A stretch of DNA of 64,000 nucleotides, taken from assembly GCA_015232455.1 (NCBI GenBank), contig JADFZQ010000004.1:124001-188000 (forward strand), written 5' to 3'. Position 1 is the first letter of the stretch. Each line of letters starts with the position of its first letter. This stretch comes from Desulfamplus sp. (lineage in GTDB: Bacteria > Desulfobacterota > Desulfobacteria > Desulfobacterales > Desulfobacteraceae). The position numbers and the translations under genes were made by a program. Under the pieces are notes generated by a model. That model had not been told where the DNA came from and made no database searches. It saw only the letters and a program-made list of their open reading frames with translations. This document shows, one piece after another, positions 8,313 to 16,866 of this stretch.

Positions 8313-9635
8313 ATGATCTACTTTTTAAGGAATATCTCAATAAGGTTGTGTATATCAGTTCTTATCTCCATACCAGCCACATTTATTTGCTTCCCAACCA
8401 TTAAAGAGCTTATTCCAAGTCTAAATATAACGATTTTCTCTATAACCAGTATCACATTTATACTTATAATTACTGGTTATATTATGAATATGATAGGTCA
8501 AAGGTCTATTTACAAATACATCAATGAGGCAAAAAGCTGGGAAAGAGACGGGATTTTCCATAAAAGCGAAGCCTGTTATTTAAAGGCACTTGAGCTATTT
8601 GACTCTTACTTACTTACCATTTTAAATTCTAAAAAAGTATCTCCAATTTTAACAGGTGCTATTGCTAAATTTTCTCTAACTGCGGGGCGGCACAACGACA
8701 ATTTTGATAGATCTGCAACTTTTTTTCTTCTTAAAAATCCACAAGAGGGCGAAGTTGCATATCTGTGGCTCAAAAACTTTATAGAACAAAAAAATAAAAA
8801 TGGCGTAAAAGAGAAACCGATTACGGAAGAGGAAGAGAATTTAGTAACTCTTCTTGCAGAGCAAGAGCCTTTAAACCAACAATTAGTTCCTCTTTTAGCT
8901 GAAATATTTACAAAAACTCAACGCTCTGACTTTGCAGCAAAAAGAGTTTTTTCGTTTATAGATAGAGATGTTGAATGTTTTGAAACTCCTCAAAAGTTAG
9001 ATAATATAAAAATATCTCAAGTGCGTAAAATATCCAAAAGAGTTAATAATATTGCACTATTTAGGCGGTTAGCAATTAACGATTTAGCAATTAAAGAGGG
9101 AGTTATATGGGTATTCTCCATACCAATGCACCTTATCTCGTTTATCATTGAGATAGTAGAGTGGATTGTTCACAACTTATTAACAATACCTTTTAAGCGT
9201 ATTTACCGTGCCATTGCACTTCATCCTGCATTTGGGAATAATCTGAAGAGATTTGCCATAACTATTTTGATAACAGGATTTGTTATACTGTCTATAAACA
9301 CTATATTTCATCTACTCAAAACACCTCCACCACCAACTTCACCACCTCCTAAAACAGTAGCTGAAGATGATGAAATTCAGGTAGTTCCGCAGAAAAAATT
9401 TACAATTCAAATAGCTGCATATCTTGTAAAATCTCATGCTGAAAAATATTTAAGTAACTTTGAAAAAAAAGGTGGAGATGGCGGTTATATCACTGAAGTA
9501 GAAGGTGGTGGAAAAATATGGTATCTAATAAGAGTTGGAAAATATGAAACAAAAGAGAGAGCAGCAGAACATGGCAATAAACTCAAATCACAAGGTATTA
9601 TAAAGGATTTTTTTGTAGATAATAAGAGCGGGTAA
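8313..9635 (+). CDS. Membrane protein with C-terminal SPOR domain
   Basis: Two hydrophobic segments occur near the N-terminus (about residues 8-26 and 35-57), a soluble helical region runs from ~60 to ~270, and further hydrophobic stretches lie near 270-290 and 310-328. A Pro-rich linker (PPPPTSPPP) then leads into a SPOR domain over the last ~75 residues (FTIQIAAYL ... YLIRVGKY ... FFVD). SPOR domains bind denuded septal glycan, so a septum- or pole-related role is inferred. The part around residue 65-90 resembles a TPR-like helical hairpin. The start has AAGGAA 10 bp upstream. The gene directly follows the penicillin-binding protein, supporting a peptidoglycan context. Confidence 0.8.
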   Translation: MIYFLRNISIRLCISVLISIPATFICFPTIKELIPSLNITIFSITSITFILIITGYIMNMIGQRSIYKYINEAKSWERDGIFHKSEACYLKALELFDSYLLTILNSKKVSPILTGAIAKFSLTAGRHNDNFDRSATFFLLKNPQEGEVAYLWLKNFIEQKNKNGVKEKPITEEEENLVTLLAEQEPLNQQLVPLLAEIFTKTQRSDFAAKRVFSFIDRDVECFETPQKLDNIKISQVRKISKRVNNIALFRRLAINDLAIKEGVIWVFSIPMHLISFIIEIVEWIVHNLLTIPFKRIYRAIALHPAFGNNLKRFAITILITGFVILSINTIFHLLKTPPPPTSPPPKTVAEDDEIQVVPQKKFTIQIAAYLVKSHAEKYLSNFEKKGGDGGYITEVEGGGKIWYLIRVGKYETKERAAEHGNKLKSQGIIKDFFVDNKSG

Positions 9636-9817
9636 GATTAATCCTTAAATTACAAAGTACCAAATAGTTTTATTTGATCGCTGAAAAATAATGAGCTGAT
9701 TCTTGATAACTGTTGCTGATAATGGTAATCTCAATTCATCAATATCATAAAGTATTAAATGGCAATCATATTTTGTCAAAAATAATTATAACATTTTTAC
9801 TATAGGGAGATACAATA

Positions 9818-10126
9818 ATGAGTCAAATTATAAGAGAAGGTGATAATACAATTATAACACCGGGTATGAGCATCGTGGCATCAATGGCTGAGGATTTTAA
9901 AAAGGAGCTTTTGTCAGCAATCCACACGTATAATGGAAAATTGGTGATTGATCTTGCAGGAGTTGATATGGTTGATTCAGTAGGACTTGGCGTTATTATT
10001 GCTGCTCATAATACATTGACTCAAAAAGGAAGCACGCTTGAGATTATAAATGTCTCTAACGACATCTATGGACTCTTTAGCACTATGCGACTTAATAGAC
10101 GTTTTAAAATTGACAAAGCATCTTAA
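9818..10126 (+). CDS. STAS-domain protein (anti-sigma factor antagonist type)
   Basis: A single STAS domain of 102 aa, the standard length of SpoIIAA/RsbV-like proteins. The conserved phosphorylation loop reads DMVDSVGLG, with Ser54 as the expected phospho-acceptor of a partner serine kinase. Such proteins work by partner switching: in the unphosphorylated state they sequester an anti-sigma kinase. No kinase or sigma factor is visible nearby, so the partner must be elsewhere. A Shine-Dalgarno AGGGAG lies ~10 bp before the ATG. A lipoprotein and MotAB follow on the same strand, but with >100-bp gaps, so a common function is not shown. Confidence 0.88.
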   Translation: MSQIIREGDNTIITPGMSIVASMAEDFKKELLSAIHTYNGKLVIDLAGVDMVDSVGLGVIIAAHNTLTQKGSTLEIINVSNDIYGLFSTMRLNRRFKIDKAS

Positions 10127-10264
10127 AACAAAGTAATTTCTACATATTTAACTGTGTAAAATAGGACTACTACTCAAAGTCAACAATATTTCCATTCGAT
10201 TAATAAAAATATCATTTGCAAAATTTATCTAAGATAAAAATGGTTAAATCAAAGGAGCGGAAGA

Positions 10265-10633
10265 ATGAAGGTCAGGAAGACAATATTGCAAATTGTATTT
10301 TTTATCTTTGCTCTGACTCTTGTTGCTGGATGCGGTCAAGATGAAGAAAAAGATGCTTATTCTACTGTAAGCAGCATGATAGCAGAGAGGAATAAAGCCA
10401 GAATAAACAGAGCTGCTCAGAATTCTTCCTCAAAAAAACTTACTGAAAATGAGAGTTCGCTACCTGAGGATACCTCAAAAAATAATAGCCAAACAGAAAA
10501 AGAAAAGCCTCAGGCAATGACTTTTGAAGAAGAAGTTAGAATTGTAAGCGAATCTTCAGGCAAAACAATATCTATGGGAACAGCTTATCTTGATAAATCA
10601 GGTAAAATTGTTAGTATTAGAATTAAAAAGTAG
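10265..10633 (+). CDS. Small predicted lipoprotein, unknown function
   Basis: A 122-aa exported lipoprotein. The N-terminus has basic residues, a hydrophobic stretch and the lipobox LVAGC with the modified Cys at about residue 23. The rest is highly charged and polar, rich in Ser, Asn, Glu and Lys, and ends in a short region (GKTISMGTAYLDKSGKIVSI) that might form a small beta structure. The residue after Cys is Gly, not Asp, so outer-membrane sorting by the Lol pathway is plausible. AAAGGAG lies ~8 bp upstream of the ATG. No homologous family recognised. Confidence 0.75.
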   Translation: MKVRKTILQIVFFIFALTLVAGCGQDEEKDAYSTVSSMIAERNKARINRAAQNSSSKKLTENESSLPEDTSKNNSQTEKEKPQAMTFEEEVRIVSESSGKTISMGTAYLDKSGKIVSIRIKK

Positions 10634-10684
10634 ATAATACACTAAATATCTTCTTATTCAAAAATTTCAATCAAACAATAATTG

Positions 10685-10710
10685 TAGGGGCGACCGACCA
10701 GTCGCCCCTA
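10685..10710. repeat. GC-rich palindrome TAGGGGCGAC...GTCGCCCCTA upstream of motA
   Basis: TAGGGGCGAC (10685-10694) and GTCGCCCCTA (10701-10710) are perfect 10-bp inverted arms around CGACCA. It lies between the lipoprotein stop (10633) and the motA start (10741), so it may terminate the former or be an interspersed palindromic element. Confidence 0.75.
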
Positions 10711-10740
10711 TTTATGTTATCAAAGTGAATAAATTTTCTT

Positions 10741-11529
10741 ATGGATATTGCATCTCTTCTTGGCATTATTTCTGGAATTTCGCTTATTATAAGTGCAATC
10801 TTTATTGGCGGTGACATCCACAACTTTATCAATATCCCAAGTATGATGATTGTAGGTGGTGGGACAGTTGCAACCACATTTCTTACATTCCAATTTAAAG
10901 ATGTCTATGCTGCTTTTAGGGCTGCATATTTTGTCTTTTCAAAAGATAAAGAAGAGCCAAACGATGCTGTAGCAACTATGATAAAGCTTTGCTATATTAG
11001 CCGAAAACAGGGTTTGCTTGAGCTTGGGAAAATCCAAACAAAATCAGGTTTTCTTAAGAAAGCATGTGGACTTATTGCTGATGGATCGCCAGAACATGTC
11101 ATAAGAGCCGCATTGGTTACTGAAATTGAGTCTCTTAAGATGAGGCACTATATTGTTCAAGATGTATTTAGAAAAATGGGACTCTACTCACCCGCGTTTG
11201 GTATGCTTGGAACATTGATTGGGCTTGTTCAAATGTTAAGTAAATTACAAGACCCCGCAAGCATAGGTCCATCAATGGCAGTTGCTCTACTTACCACATT
11301 TTACGGCTCTTTGCTCTCAACAATGTTTTTTTTGCCAGTTGCAGGTAAGCTAAAGGCAAGAACTATTATGGAAGTTATTAATCTTGAGATTATGATGGAG
11401 GGGTCTATCTCAATACTTGATAACAACAATCCTGTTATTGTCTATGAAAAACTCTCATCTTTTATCCCTGAAAGATCGAGAAAACCAATGGCTAAAATGA
11501 GTTTACAAGATAGATTAGATAATTTATAA
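10741..11529 (+). CDS. motA: MotA/PomA-type motor stator subunit
   Basis: An inner-membrane ion-channel subunit of the flagellar stator (MotA/TolQ/ExbB superfamily). There are two hydrophobic segments in the first ~55 residues, a cytoplasmic loop of ~90 residues, and the paired C-terminal helices with the conserved YSPAFGMLGTLIGLVQML containing the channel proline, then a long cytoplasmic tail. The length of 262 aa matches MotA. It is followed 45 bp later by the MotB-type partner. No clear Shine-Dalgarno precedes the ATG, and a strong palindrome ends only 30 bp upstream. No flagellar structural genes are in the window, so a role in another motility motor cannot be excluded. Confidence 0.92.
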   Translation: MDIASLLGIISGISLIISAIFIGGDIHNFINIPSMMIVGGGTVATTFLTFQFKDVYAAFRAAYFVFSKDKEEPNDAVATMIKLCYISRKQGLLELGKIQTKSGFLKKACGLIADGSPEHVIRAALVTEIESLKMRHYIVQDVFRKMGLYSPAFGMLGTLIGLVQMLSKLQDPASIGPSMAVALLTTFYGSLLSTMFFLPVAGKLKARTIMEVINLEIMMEGSISILDNNNPVIVYEKLSSFIPERSRKPMAKMSLQDRLDNL

Positions 11530-11574
11530 GTATCTTGTAACAATTAAATATACTCACCTTTATGAAAAGCACTC

Positions 11575-12303
11575 ATGAAAGAGACAAGAATATCTGATTC
11601 TCTTATATCAAATGATGATGACGCTGGTTGGTTAGTAACATACGCCGATCTTGTTACGTTGCTTTTAGTCTTTTTTGTTCTGCTCTACTCAATCTCATTA
11701 AACGAACAGACAAGGGCTATTTCTGCTCTTAAAAATATAAGAATCCAGATGGAAGATAACTCATTTTTTTCAGAATATGTTGATATGTTTGATTTTCCAG
11801 ATTATGGAAGCCAACAGATCACACTTGATGAGAGAATTGGCTTAGTATCAAGGCAGGATTCAATAATAAGAGATGTGAACAAATTTATTGCACAAAACAA
11901 TGATAGCAGTGATTTAACTACCTTTGTTCGTATGGGCAAAATTGTAATAAGGCTTGATGGTAATTACGTGTTTGAGCAAGGATCAGCGGAGATTAACAAG
12001 GGATTTATTCCTGTTTTACAAAGGCTTCTTGATATAATGTATGACTATCCTGACTATATTTTAAACATCAAAGGGCATACTGATGATACCCCCATATCGT
12101 CAGAAAAATATGAATCAAATTGGGAGTTATCATCAGCAAGGGCTACGGAAGTACTAAAATATTTAATCAGAAACGGAGTTGAGCCAGAAAGGCTTACAGC
12201 AACAGGATACGGTTCTACATTGCCGTTAGTTTCAAATAGTTCCCAAGAAAATCGTGAGAAAAATAGAAGAGTTGAATTTGTATTGGAAAAAGATGTCTAT
12301 TAA
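11575..12303 (+). CDS. motB: MotB-type stator subunit, OmpA-like peptidoglycan-binding domain
   Basis: Partner of the upstream MotA. A short cytoplasmic N-terminus precedes one transmembrane helix starting WLVTYADLVTLLLVFFVL, in which Asp25 corresponds to the ion-carrying Asp32 of E. coli MotB. A ~60-residue plug/linker follows, then an OmpA/MotB domain from ~110 with KGHTDDTPIS and the NREKNRRVEF motif that grips peptidoglycan. At 242 aa it is slightly shorter than E. coli MotB. Another ATG lies 13 bp upstream in a different frame and closes quickly; 11575 is the real start. Confidence 0.93.
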   Translation: MKETRISDSLISNDDDAGWLVTYADLVTLLLVFFVLLYSISLNEQTRAISALKNIRIQMEDNSFFSEYVDMFDFPDYGSQQITLDERIGLVSRQDSIIRDVNKFIAQNNDSSDLTTFVRMGKIVIRLDGNYVFEQGSAEINKGFIPVLQRLLDIMYDYPDYILNIKGHTDDTPISSEKYESNWELSSARATEVLKYLIRNGVEPERLTATGYGSTLPLVSNSSQENREKNRRVEFVLEKDVY

Positions 12304-12305
12304 TA

Positions 12306-12370
12306 AGATTTCTCTGCAAAACTTCACTGCTTGATTTTACTGGATAGACAATGAGTTTTGCAAAGAATCA
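12306..12370. repeat. Dispersed imperfect inverted repeat, copy 2
   Basis: AGATTTCTCTGCAAAACTT at 12306-12324 is inverted as AGTTTTGCAAAGAATCA at 12354-12370. The core TTTTACTGGATAGACAA matches copies 1 and 3. It sits just after the motB stop. Confidence 0.65.
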
Positions 12371-12466
12371 AATATGAGAATCTTTTATCGTTTTTAGCTT
12401 TATTGCGAAAGCAAATACCCGTAACTTGTTGTTGATACATGGGTTATATTTATTAGAACTTTAAAA

Positions 12467-12485
12467 CCACGTCCTATGGGCGTGG
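12467..12485. terminator. Hairpin CCACGTCC-TAT-GGGCGTGG between convergent genes
   Basis: An 8-bp stem (one G:T pair) with a 3-nt loop. It lies between motB (plus) and the DUF3352-like gene (minus, ending 12513), so it could terminate either. No strong T-run follows on the plus side. Confidence 0.4.
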
Positions 12486-12512
12486 ATAGGTCGATTCAAG
12501 CGATTTTTTTAC

Positions 12513-14459
12513 TTATTGCTTCACAGCTTTTTTCTTAAGAGCCGCAATTTCACTATTTGCCTCTTTAACACCTTGAAAAAACGGTTTATTAAAGTCAGTT
12601 TTAAATAAAAATTCACCAACAATAGCGTTCCCATCAATGCGAGAAAAAGCAGATATATATTTAAAAGGTTCAACTATTTTCTGAAATTCTGGCATCATTA
12701 TAATACCAATCTCAGGATCTTCAGCAGCAAACATTGGCACAAAGTTTTTTACAGCATAGATAGACTCTTTAAAATCAAGAAAAAATATAGATACATCTTG
12801 TTTTAGAGATGTTGTGAGTTTAGTCTCTTTAAAATTTTTAATAAAACCATTCTCTATTTCAGCAGACATAGCTTTCTCAAACATCGGTTTTCCAAGTGTA
12901 ACCACAAGATTATTTCCAATAAAACCTGCATATAACTGAAAAGGACCTGCTATAATCATATAAATCTGGCTTCCATTTATATCGACTCTGTTTACCATAG
13001 ATTGATTATCAGGTGGGAGTTTTGCAATTAACTTATCAATAACGGTTTTCATTTTTACAGGGTCTTTAAACTCTATTGATGCTAAAGTATTAATGTTTGT
13101 CATGTTAATACTCATTCCATCATAGGTTCCAAGAGTCAAGTTATTGCCAATGTTCTCAATTATATCTTTTTCTACATCAATACCGTAATCTGTTTTTACA
13201 GTTGCAAACTCCTTCTCCATTGCATCAAGACTAATTTTATCTAATGTTTCTTTAATCATCTTCCAGTAAGCCTGAATATTCTCTACAACACCAATTAACA
13301 AAAGAGGGTTATCTTTAAGACCTAAAATTAAATCTCTCTTTGGTGTTACCCCTTTAAACATATTTAGTAGTGGTGATTTCTCAACAACATTTAGTATAAA
13401 ATCAGCTTTTAGGTCAGAACTTTTAAAATCCGCAGTAATACCAAAACCTTGATAATCTTTTAAGTAGTTAAAATTCGCTATCTGAGTAGTATTAGACTTA
13501 GCATTACTATCTTTAGTGCCAATATCTTTATTATTCTCACCACTATCTGATATTTTTTGAATATCATTAGATAAATATTTCACCAAATCTGGGTTTGAGT
13601 TAAATATCCTTCCTAAGTTGGCGTATAAAAAAAGATCATTTGATGGGTTTGCCTTTTTAGCTACGTTTGTAAATTCTGGTGTATCTATTAAATGTTTCCC
13701 ATCTTTTCCAAAAGTCTCAAAAAATTTTCTCGCATCTGTTTGAGGGTTTGCACCTATAAATAGGTAGCCGTTTTTACTAACCATATAAGTTTGAATTTTT
13801 AGTATCTCTGACTCATCAACAGAACCTGGCTCTTCATCTTCTGAACTCTTTGTCTGAGAATCTGTATCTATCTTTTGGGACTCATCTTTATTTTCTTGAG
13901 TAATTTCATCTTCGCTATCTGCTACTTCACCCTCTTCAAGGTCTTCTGGCTCAGAAGAGTCAATTTCAATATACCAGCTCCATAAATCGCCTTTTTTTGT
14001 GAATTTGGCATCAAGGTTATCTTCTTCAACAATCTCTTTGATTTTTCCAACCGCCTTATCAACATCTTTTACAGGCAAAAAGATCATTATATTCATATTG
14101 GGGTTGTCATTAGATTTTGAATTATCATAACTATTTACAATTTTGATGTCAGATACCGCTATCCCAAATGGTTTAGCTATATCAAATCCATTGCTCTCTA
14201 ACTCTTTTAGATCAAAAGGATTAAACCCAAGATAATCCTTTATATCGTTAATATCTTCTATGGTTTCTCCCAAAAACGACTTATCAGTAACAGAAAGGTA
14301 ATCGTAAAAATCTTTTGTTGAAGAAAATTTGATAATAAAATCGGTTGATTCTGGTAAAACTTTCACAGCTTCCCCAATATCTGTAGAAGAGAGGGATAAA
14401 GATACAGATATTGGATTGAACATAAAGATAGTAAGTAGTGAGATAATAATTTTTTTCAT
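12513..14459 (-). CDS. Exported protein, DUF3352-like
   Basis: A 648-aa protein with an N-terminal signal peptide (MKKIIISLLTIFMFNPISV, cleavage likely near residue 25) and no further membrane segment. The opening VLPESTDFIIKF, and later stretches with repeated TPEF and a GITADF-like strand, resemble DUF3352, a family of periplasmic or surface proteins of unknown function. An acidic low-complexity linker rich in Asp/Glu/Ser occupies about residues 175-215, and a Ser/Asn/Asp-rich one about 315-340. GGAGG lies 6 bp upstream of the ATG. The metallophosphoesterase gene ends 18 bp upstream on the same strand, so they may be co-transcribed. Function unknown. Confidence 0.75.
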   Translation of the reverse strand: MKKIIISLLTIFMFNPISVSLSLSSTDIGEAVKVLPESTDFIIKFSSTKDFYDYLSVTDKSFLGETIEDINDIKDYLGFNPFDLKELESNGFDIAKPFGIAVSDIKIVNSYDNSKSNDNPNMNIMIFLPVKDVDKAVGKIKEIVEEDNLDAKFTKKGDLWSWYIEIDSSEPEDLEEGEVADSEDEITQENKDESQKIDTDSQTKSSEDEEPGSVDESEILKIQTYMVSKNGYLFIGANPQTDARKFFETFGKDGKHLIDTPEFTNVAKKANPSNDLFLYANLGRIFNSNPDLVKYLSNDIQKISDSGENNKDIGTKDSNAKSNTTQIANFNYLKDYQGFGITADFKSSDLKADFILNVVEKSPLLNMFKGVTPKRDLILGLKDNPLLLIGVVENIQAYWKMIKETLDKISLDAMEKEFATVKTDYGIDVEKDIIENIGNNLTLGTYDGMSINMTNINTLASIEFKDPVKMKTVIDKLIAKLPPDNQSMVNRVDINGSQIYMIIAGPFQLYAGFIGNNLVVTLGKPMFEKAMSAEIENGFIKNFKETKLTTSLKQDVSIFFLDFKESIYAVKNFVPMFAAEDPEIGIIMMPEFQKIVEPFKYISAFSRIDGNAIVGEFLFKTDFNKPFFQGVKEANSEIAALKKKAVKQ

Positions 14460-14477
14460 AATGCCTCCGCAAAGATT

Positions 14478-15035
14478 TTATATTGTTGAGATAGATTTTA
14501 AAGAAGTAGCTGTTTTAATGTCAATTATATTTATTCCATTGCTGTCAACTACTGCATAGGTATAGAAAGGTGTTCTTGGATATGCAAGAGACCCAGGATT
14601 AAGAAATGTAATCTTACTATTATTATCTGGGTTTCTTATATAAACTTTTTTTTCAAGAGAAAAAACATGAGTGTGTCCTTGTATCACTAAATTTACATCT
14701 TCAGGGAGTATTTCTGGTGGAATCTGCCTAAGATATTTGTCCCCGTGGTGAATAAAAATTCTGAACCCCATAAAATCAAATACTAAGCTATCTTTGTAGC
14801 CAGAAGAAAAAACTTTGCTATCACAGTTACCATAAACAAAATAGAATGGGTTTTTTAATTCTGAAATTTCTTTAAGAATACGTTCTGGTTGATAATCAAA
14901 CTCACCTAAACGTGGATAACGAGTGCCAAATAGATCACCTGCCACAGCTAAAGAATCTTCGGGTTTAAGCATATCTTTAATGGTCAACCACGTGGAATAG
15001 CTTCCATGCAAATCAGCAGTTACAACAAGTTTCAT
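14478..15035 (-). CDS. YfcE-like metallophosphoesterase
   Basis: A small calcineurin-like phosphodiesterase of the YfcE/MJ0936 class. Metal ligands are seen in order: TADLHG, AGDLFG, YGNCDS, HHGDKY and QGHTHV. The product is ~185 aa, normal for the family. I start it at the ATG at 15035 (MKLVVTADLHG), because the family begins directly with the first metal-binding strand. The frame stays open upstream to a TTG at 15104, but the added residues look like translated leader. Cytosolic; the natural substrate is unknown. It is followed 18 bp later by the DUF3352-like gene. Confidence 0.9.
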   Translation of the reverse strand: MKLVVTADLHGSYSTWLTIKDMLKPEDSLAVAGDLFGTRYPRLGEFDYQPERILKEISELKNPFYFVYGNCDSKVFSSGYKDSLVFDFMGFRIFIHHGDKYLRQIPPEILPEDVNLVIQGHTHVFSLEKKVYIRNPDNNSKITFLNPGSLAYPRTPFYTYAVVDSNGINIIDIKTATSLKSISTI

Positions 15036-15137
15036 TAAGTTATCTTTGTTTATAAGTTCACTCTGTTCATTAATATTTGCATCAATAAATAACCATATCC
15101 CCAAAATATAAACAAATTTATAAACCTCTTTTTTTAC

Positions 15138-15410
15138 TCATCTATCTTTAAGGAAAAGTGAGTGGTATTCATCTTCTGAAAAATGTTTTTTTAAAAGAGA
15201 GTTAATAATATTGTAAAGGTTTTCAAGCTCTTCATCTTTTAGCCTTGGTACAAATACCTTCATAAATCTGTCCTCAGAAAACTTTTGAAGATAAAACATG
15301 ATTGTCTCCTCATCAGTTGTTCTGTCCATGCCAAAAGCACCCAACCCTTTATATTGATGTATAAAATTGTGGCTCTCTTGTTGTGAAGTTGCATTTTCTA
15401 AAGAGTTCAT
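15138..15410 (-). CDS. Small conserved cytoplasmic protein, unknown function
   Basis: A ~90-aa acidic, helical protein with no signal or membrane segment. The central part (TDEETIMFYLQKFSEDRFMK, then DEELENLYNIINSLLKKH, ending EYHSLFLKD) is familiar to me as a short protein common in sulfate-reducing deltaproteobacteria and annotated only as a cytoplasmic protein; that is memory, not a search. The start is uncertain: an ATG at 15410 or a TTG at 15422, neither with a strong Shine-Dalgarno. It lies between the HD-GYP gene and the phosphoesterase, all on the minus strand. Confidence 0.65.
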   Translation of the reverse strand: MNSLENATSQQESHNFIHQYKGLGAFGMDRTTDEETIMFYLQKFSEDRFMKVFVPRLKDEELENLYNIINSLLKKHFSEDEYHSLFLKDR

Positions 15411-15503
15411 TGCTTTGCTCAAACTTTCAACCCGTCATTTGTAAAATACTGATTATAAAATCCCAGATACAAGCCAATTAATAAGAAAGACAAAAATACT
15501 GTT

Positions 15504-16703
15504 TTATATAAAAGTTCTAATGTCAAGATCAGGGAACTTCAATCTAATTGCTTCAATAACATCATAAATAGATAAAAATATCTCAACAATTTCGGGATCA
15601 AAGTGGTGCCCTGATTCCTGCTTTATAGTATCAATAACATCGCTCTCTTTCCATGCTTTTTTATAGACTCTTGCTGAAATAAGGGCATCATAAACATCTG
15701 CAAGGGCAACAATTCTGCCAGAAAGAGGTATATCTTCACCTTTTAACTTTCTTGGATAGCCTCTACCGTTCCACTTTTCATGGTGAGTATATGCAATTTC
15801 ATAGGAGAGAGCATCAAGCTCAGATACATTTCCACGAAATAGCTTCGCACCTTGATAAGCGTGAGTTTTCATAATTTTGAACTCTTCATCGCTAAGTTTT
15901 GCTGGTTTTTTAAGAATAACGTCAGAAATTGCAACTTTACCAACATCATGTAGCATCGCAGCAATTCTCAAAATATCTTTGTAATTCTTTATCTCACTAT
16001 ATTTAAGATTATGATACTCTGCCCATTTTTGAAAAATCTCTATAGAGTATGAAGCTACCCTATTAACATGAGAACCAGTTTCTTTAGGATCACGTAATTC
16101 TGCCATCTTGATCATTCTTAAAATGATCTCACGGGTCATCTTTGCCTTTTCAATTGCAGACGTTGCACTCCCTGCAAAGAAATTAAGATAATTTTCGTCA
16201 GCTTGTTTAAAAGGGATAGGGTTGCCTGCCTCATCTTTTGCATTAATAATTTGCATAACACCTATTACCTGAGAGCGTGTAGTAATAAGTGGAATGGTCA
16301 TCATAGATTGAGTTTTATACCCTGCAATTTCATCAAAACTTTTATTAAAAGAATAAGGCACTGTATTATCTAAATTATGAACGTCATCAATTTTGAGTGA
16401 TTTACCTTGCAAAGCTACATAGCCTGCTATTGACTTTTCATTCACTGGAATTGAGAAGTTAGAGTATATCTGTTTATTGTTAAGAGGATCTTTCTTTTTT
16501 AATGTATCATTTTGAACATAGCTAAAATTGAGCATTCTATTTTCAAGGAGAAAAATGGAACCCGCGTCCGCATTTGTCAGCCGCCTTGTTTTACTAAGAA
16601 TAGTATCAAGAAGTGAATCAATATCTTTTATATGATTCAATTCATCGTTTATTTTTAATAACTGAGTCAGTTTATCATCGTTATTATTTAATAATGTAGT
16701 CAA
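15504..16703 (-). CDS. GAF and HD-GYP domain phosphodiesterase
   Basis: Likely cyclic-di-GMP phosphodiesterase. The N-terminal ~185 residues form a GAF sensor domain (AGSIFLLE ... PLITTRSQVIGVMQIINAKD). From ~200 there is an HD-GYP domain: AAMLHDVGKVAIS gives the HD pair, then THHEKWNGRGYP contains the GYP signature, followed by ALADVYDAL and HFDP. There is no membrane segment, so it is a soluble sensor. The start is TTG at 16703, immediately after GGGAGG with 5-bp spacing; no nearby ATG fits. It is divergent from the hydrolase gene at 16867, with a palindrome between them. It should antagonise cyclic-di-GMP-dependent behaviour. Confidence 0.92.
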   Translation of the reverse strand: MTTLLNNNDDKLTQLLKINDELNHIKDIDSLLDTILSKTRRLTNADAGSIFLLENRMLNFSYVQNDTLKKKDPLNNKQIYSNFSIPVNEKSIAGYVALQGKSLKIDDVHNLDNTVPYSFNKSFDEIAGYKTQSMMTIPLITTRSQVIGVMQIINAKDEAGNPIPFKQADENYLNFFAGSATSAIEKAKMTREIILRMIKMAELRDPKETGSHVNRVASYSIEIFQKWAEYHNLKYSEIKNYKDILRIAAMLHDVGKVAISDVILKKPAKLSDEEFKIMKTHAYQGAKLFRGNVSELDALSYEIAYTHHEKWNGRGYPRKLKGEDIPLSGRIVALADVYDALISARVYKKAWKESDVIDTIKQESGHHFDPEIVEIFLSIYDVIEAIRLKFPDLDIRTFI

Positions 16704-16757
16704 TTTTCCTCCCTTATTTGCCGTTTAATCTTAAAAAATGAATGGGGGCAAATTTAT

Positions 16758-16768
16758 TGTTGACAACA
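16758..16768. promoter_or_regulatory. TGTTGACAACA palindrome overlapping a TTGACA box between divergent genes
   Basis: A perfect 11-bp palindrome contains TTGACA (16760-16765); TATCCT follows after 15 bp. It lies midway between the HD-GYP and hydrolase starts. A shared operator/promoter is possible, but the -10 spacing is poor. Confidence 0.25.
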
Positions 16769-16866
16769 GTTCTAAATCAATATCCTTAAAAGCTGTAAAT
16801 ATAGTTTTGAGATTAGTTCAGATAGTTATGGAAATCAACTCAAAAAGAGAATAAAGGAGCTAAATT

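Noticed and set aside
11562-11600. Alternative ATG 13 bp upstream of motB
   Set aside because: It is in another frame and terminates after about 11 codons; unlike the patatin case the flanks are not a clean duplication.
12460-12500. Possible IS200/IS605 end (CCACGTCC-TAT-GGGCGTGG hairpin)
   Set aside because: Such hairpins resemble IS200-type ends, but there is no transposase frame and no matching second end nearby, so I keep it only as a hairpin.
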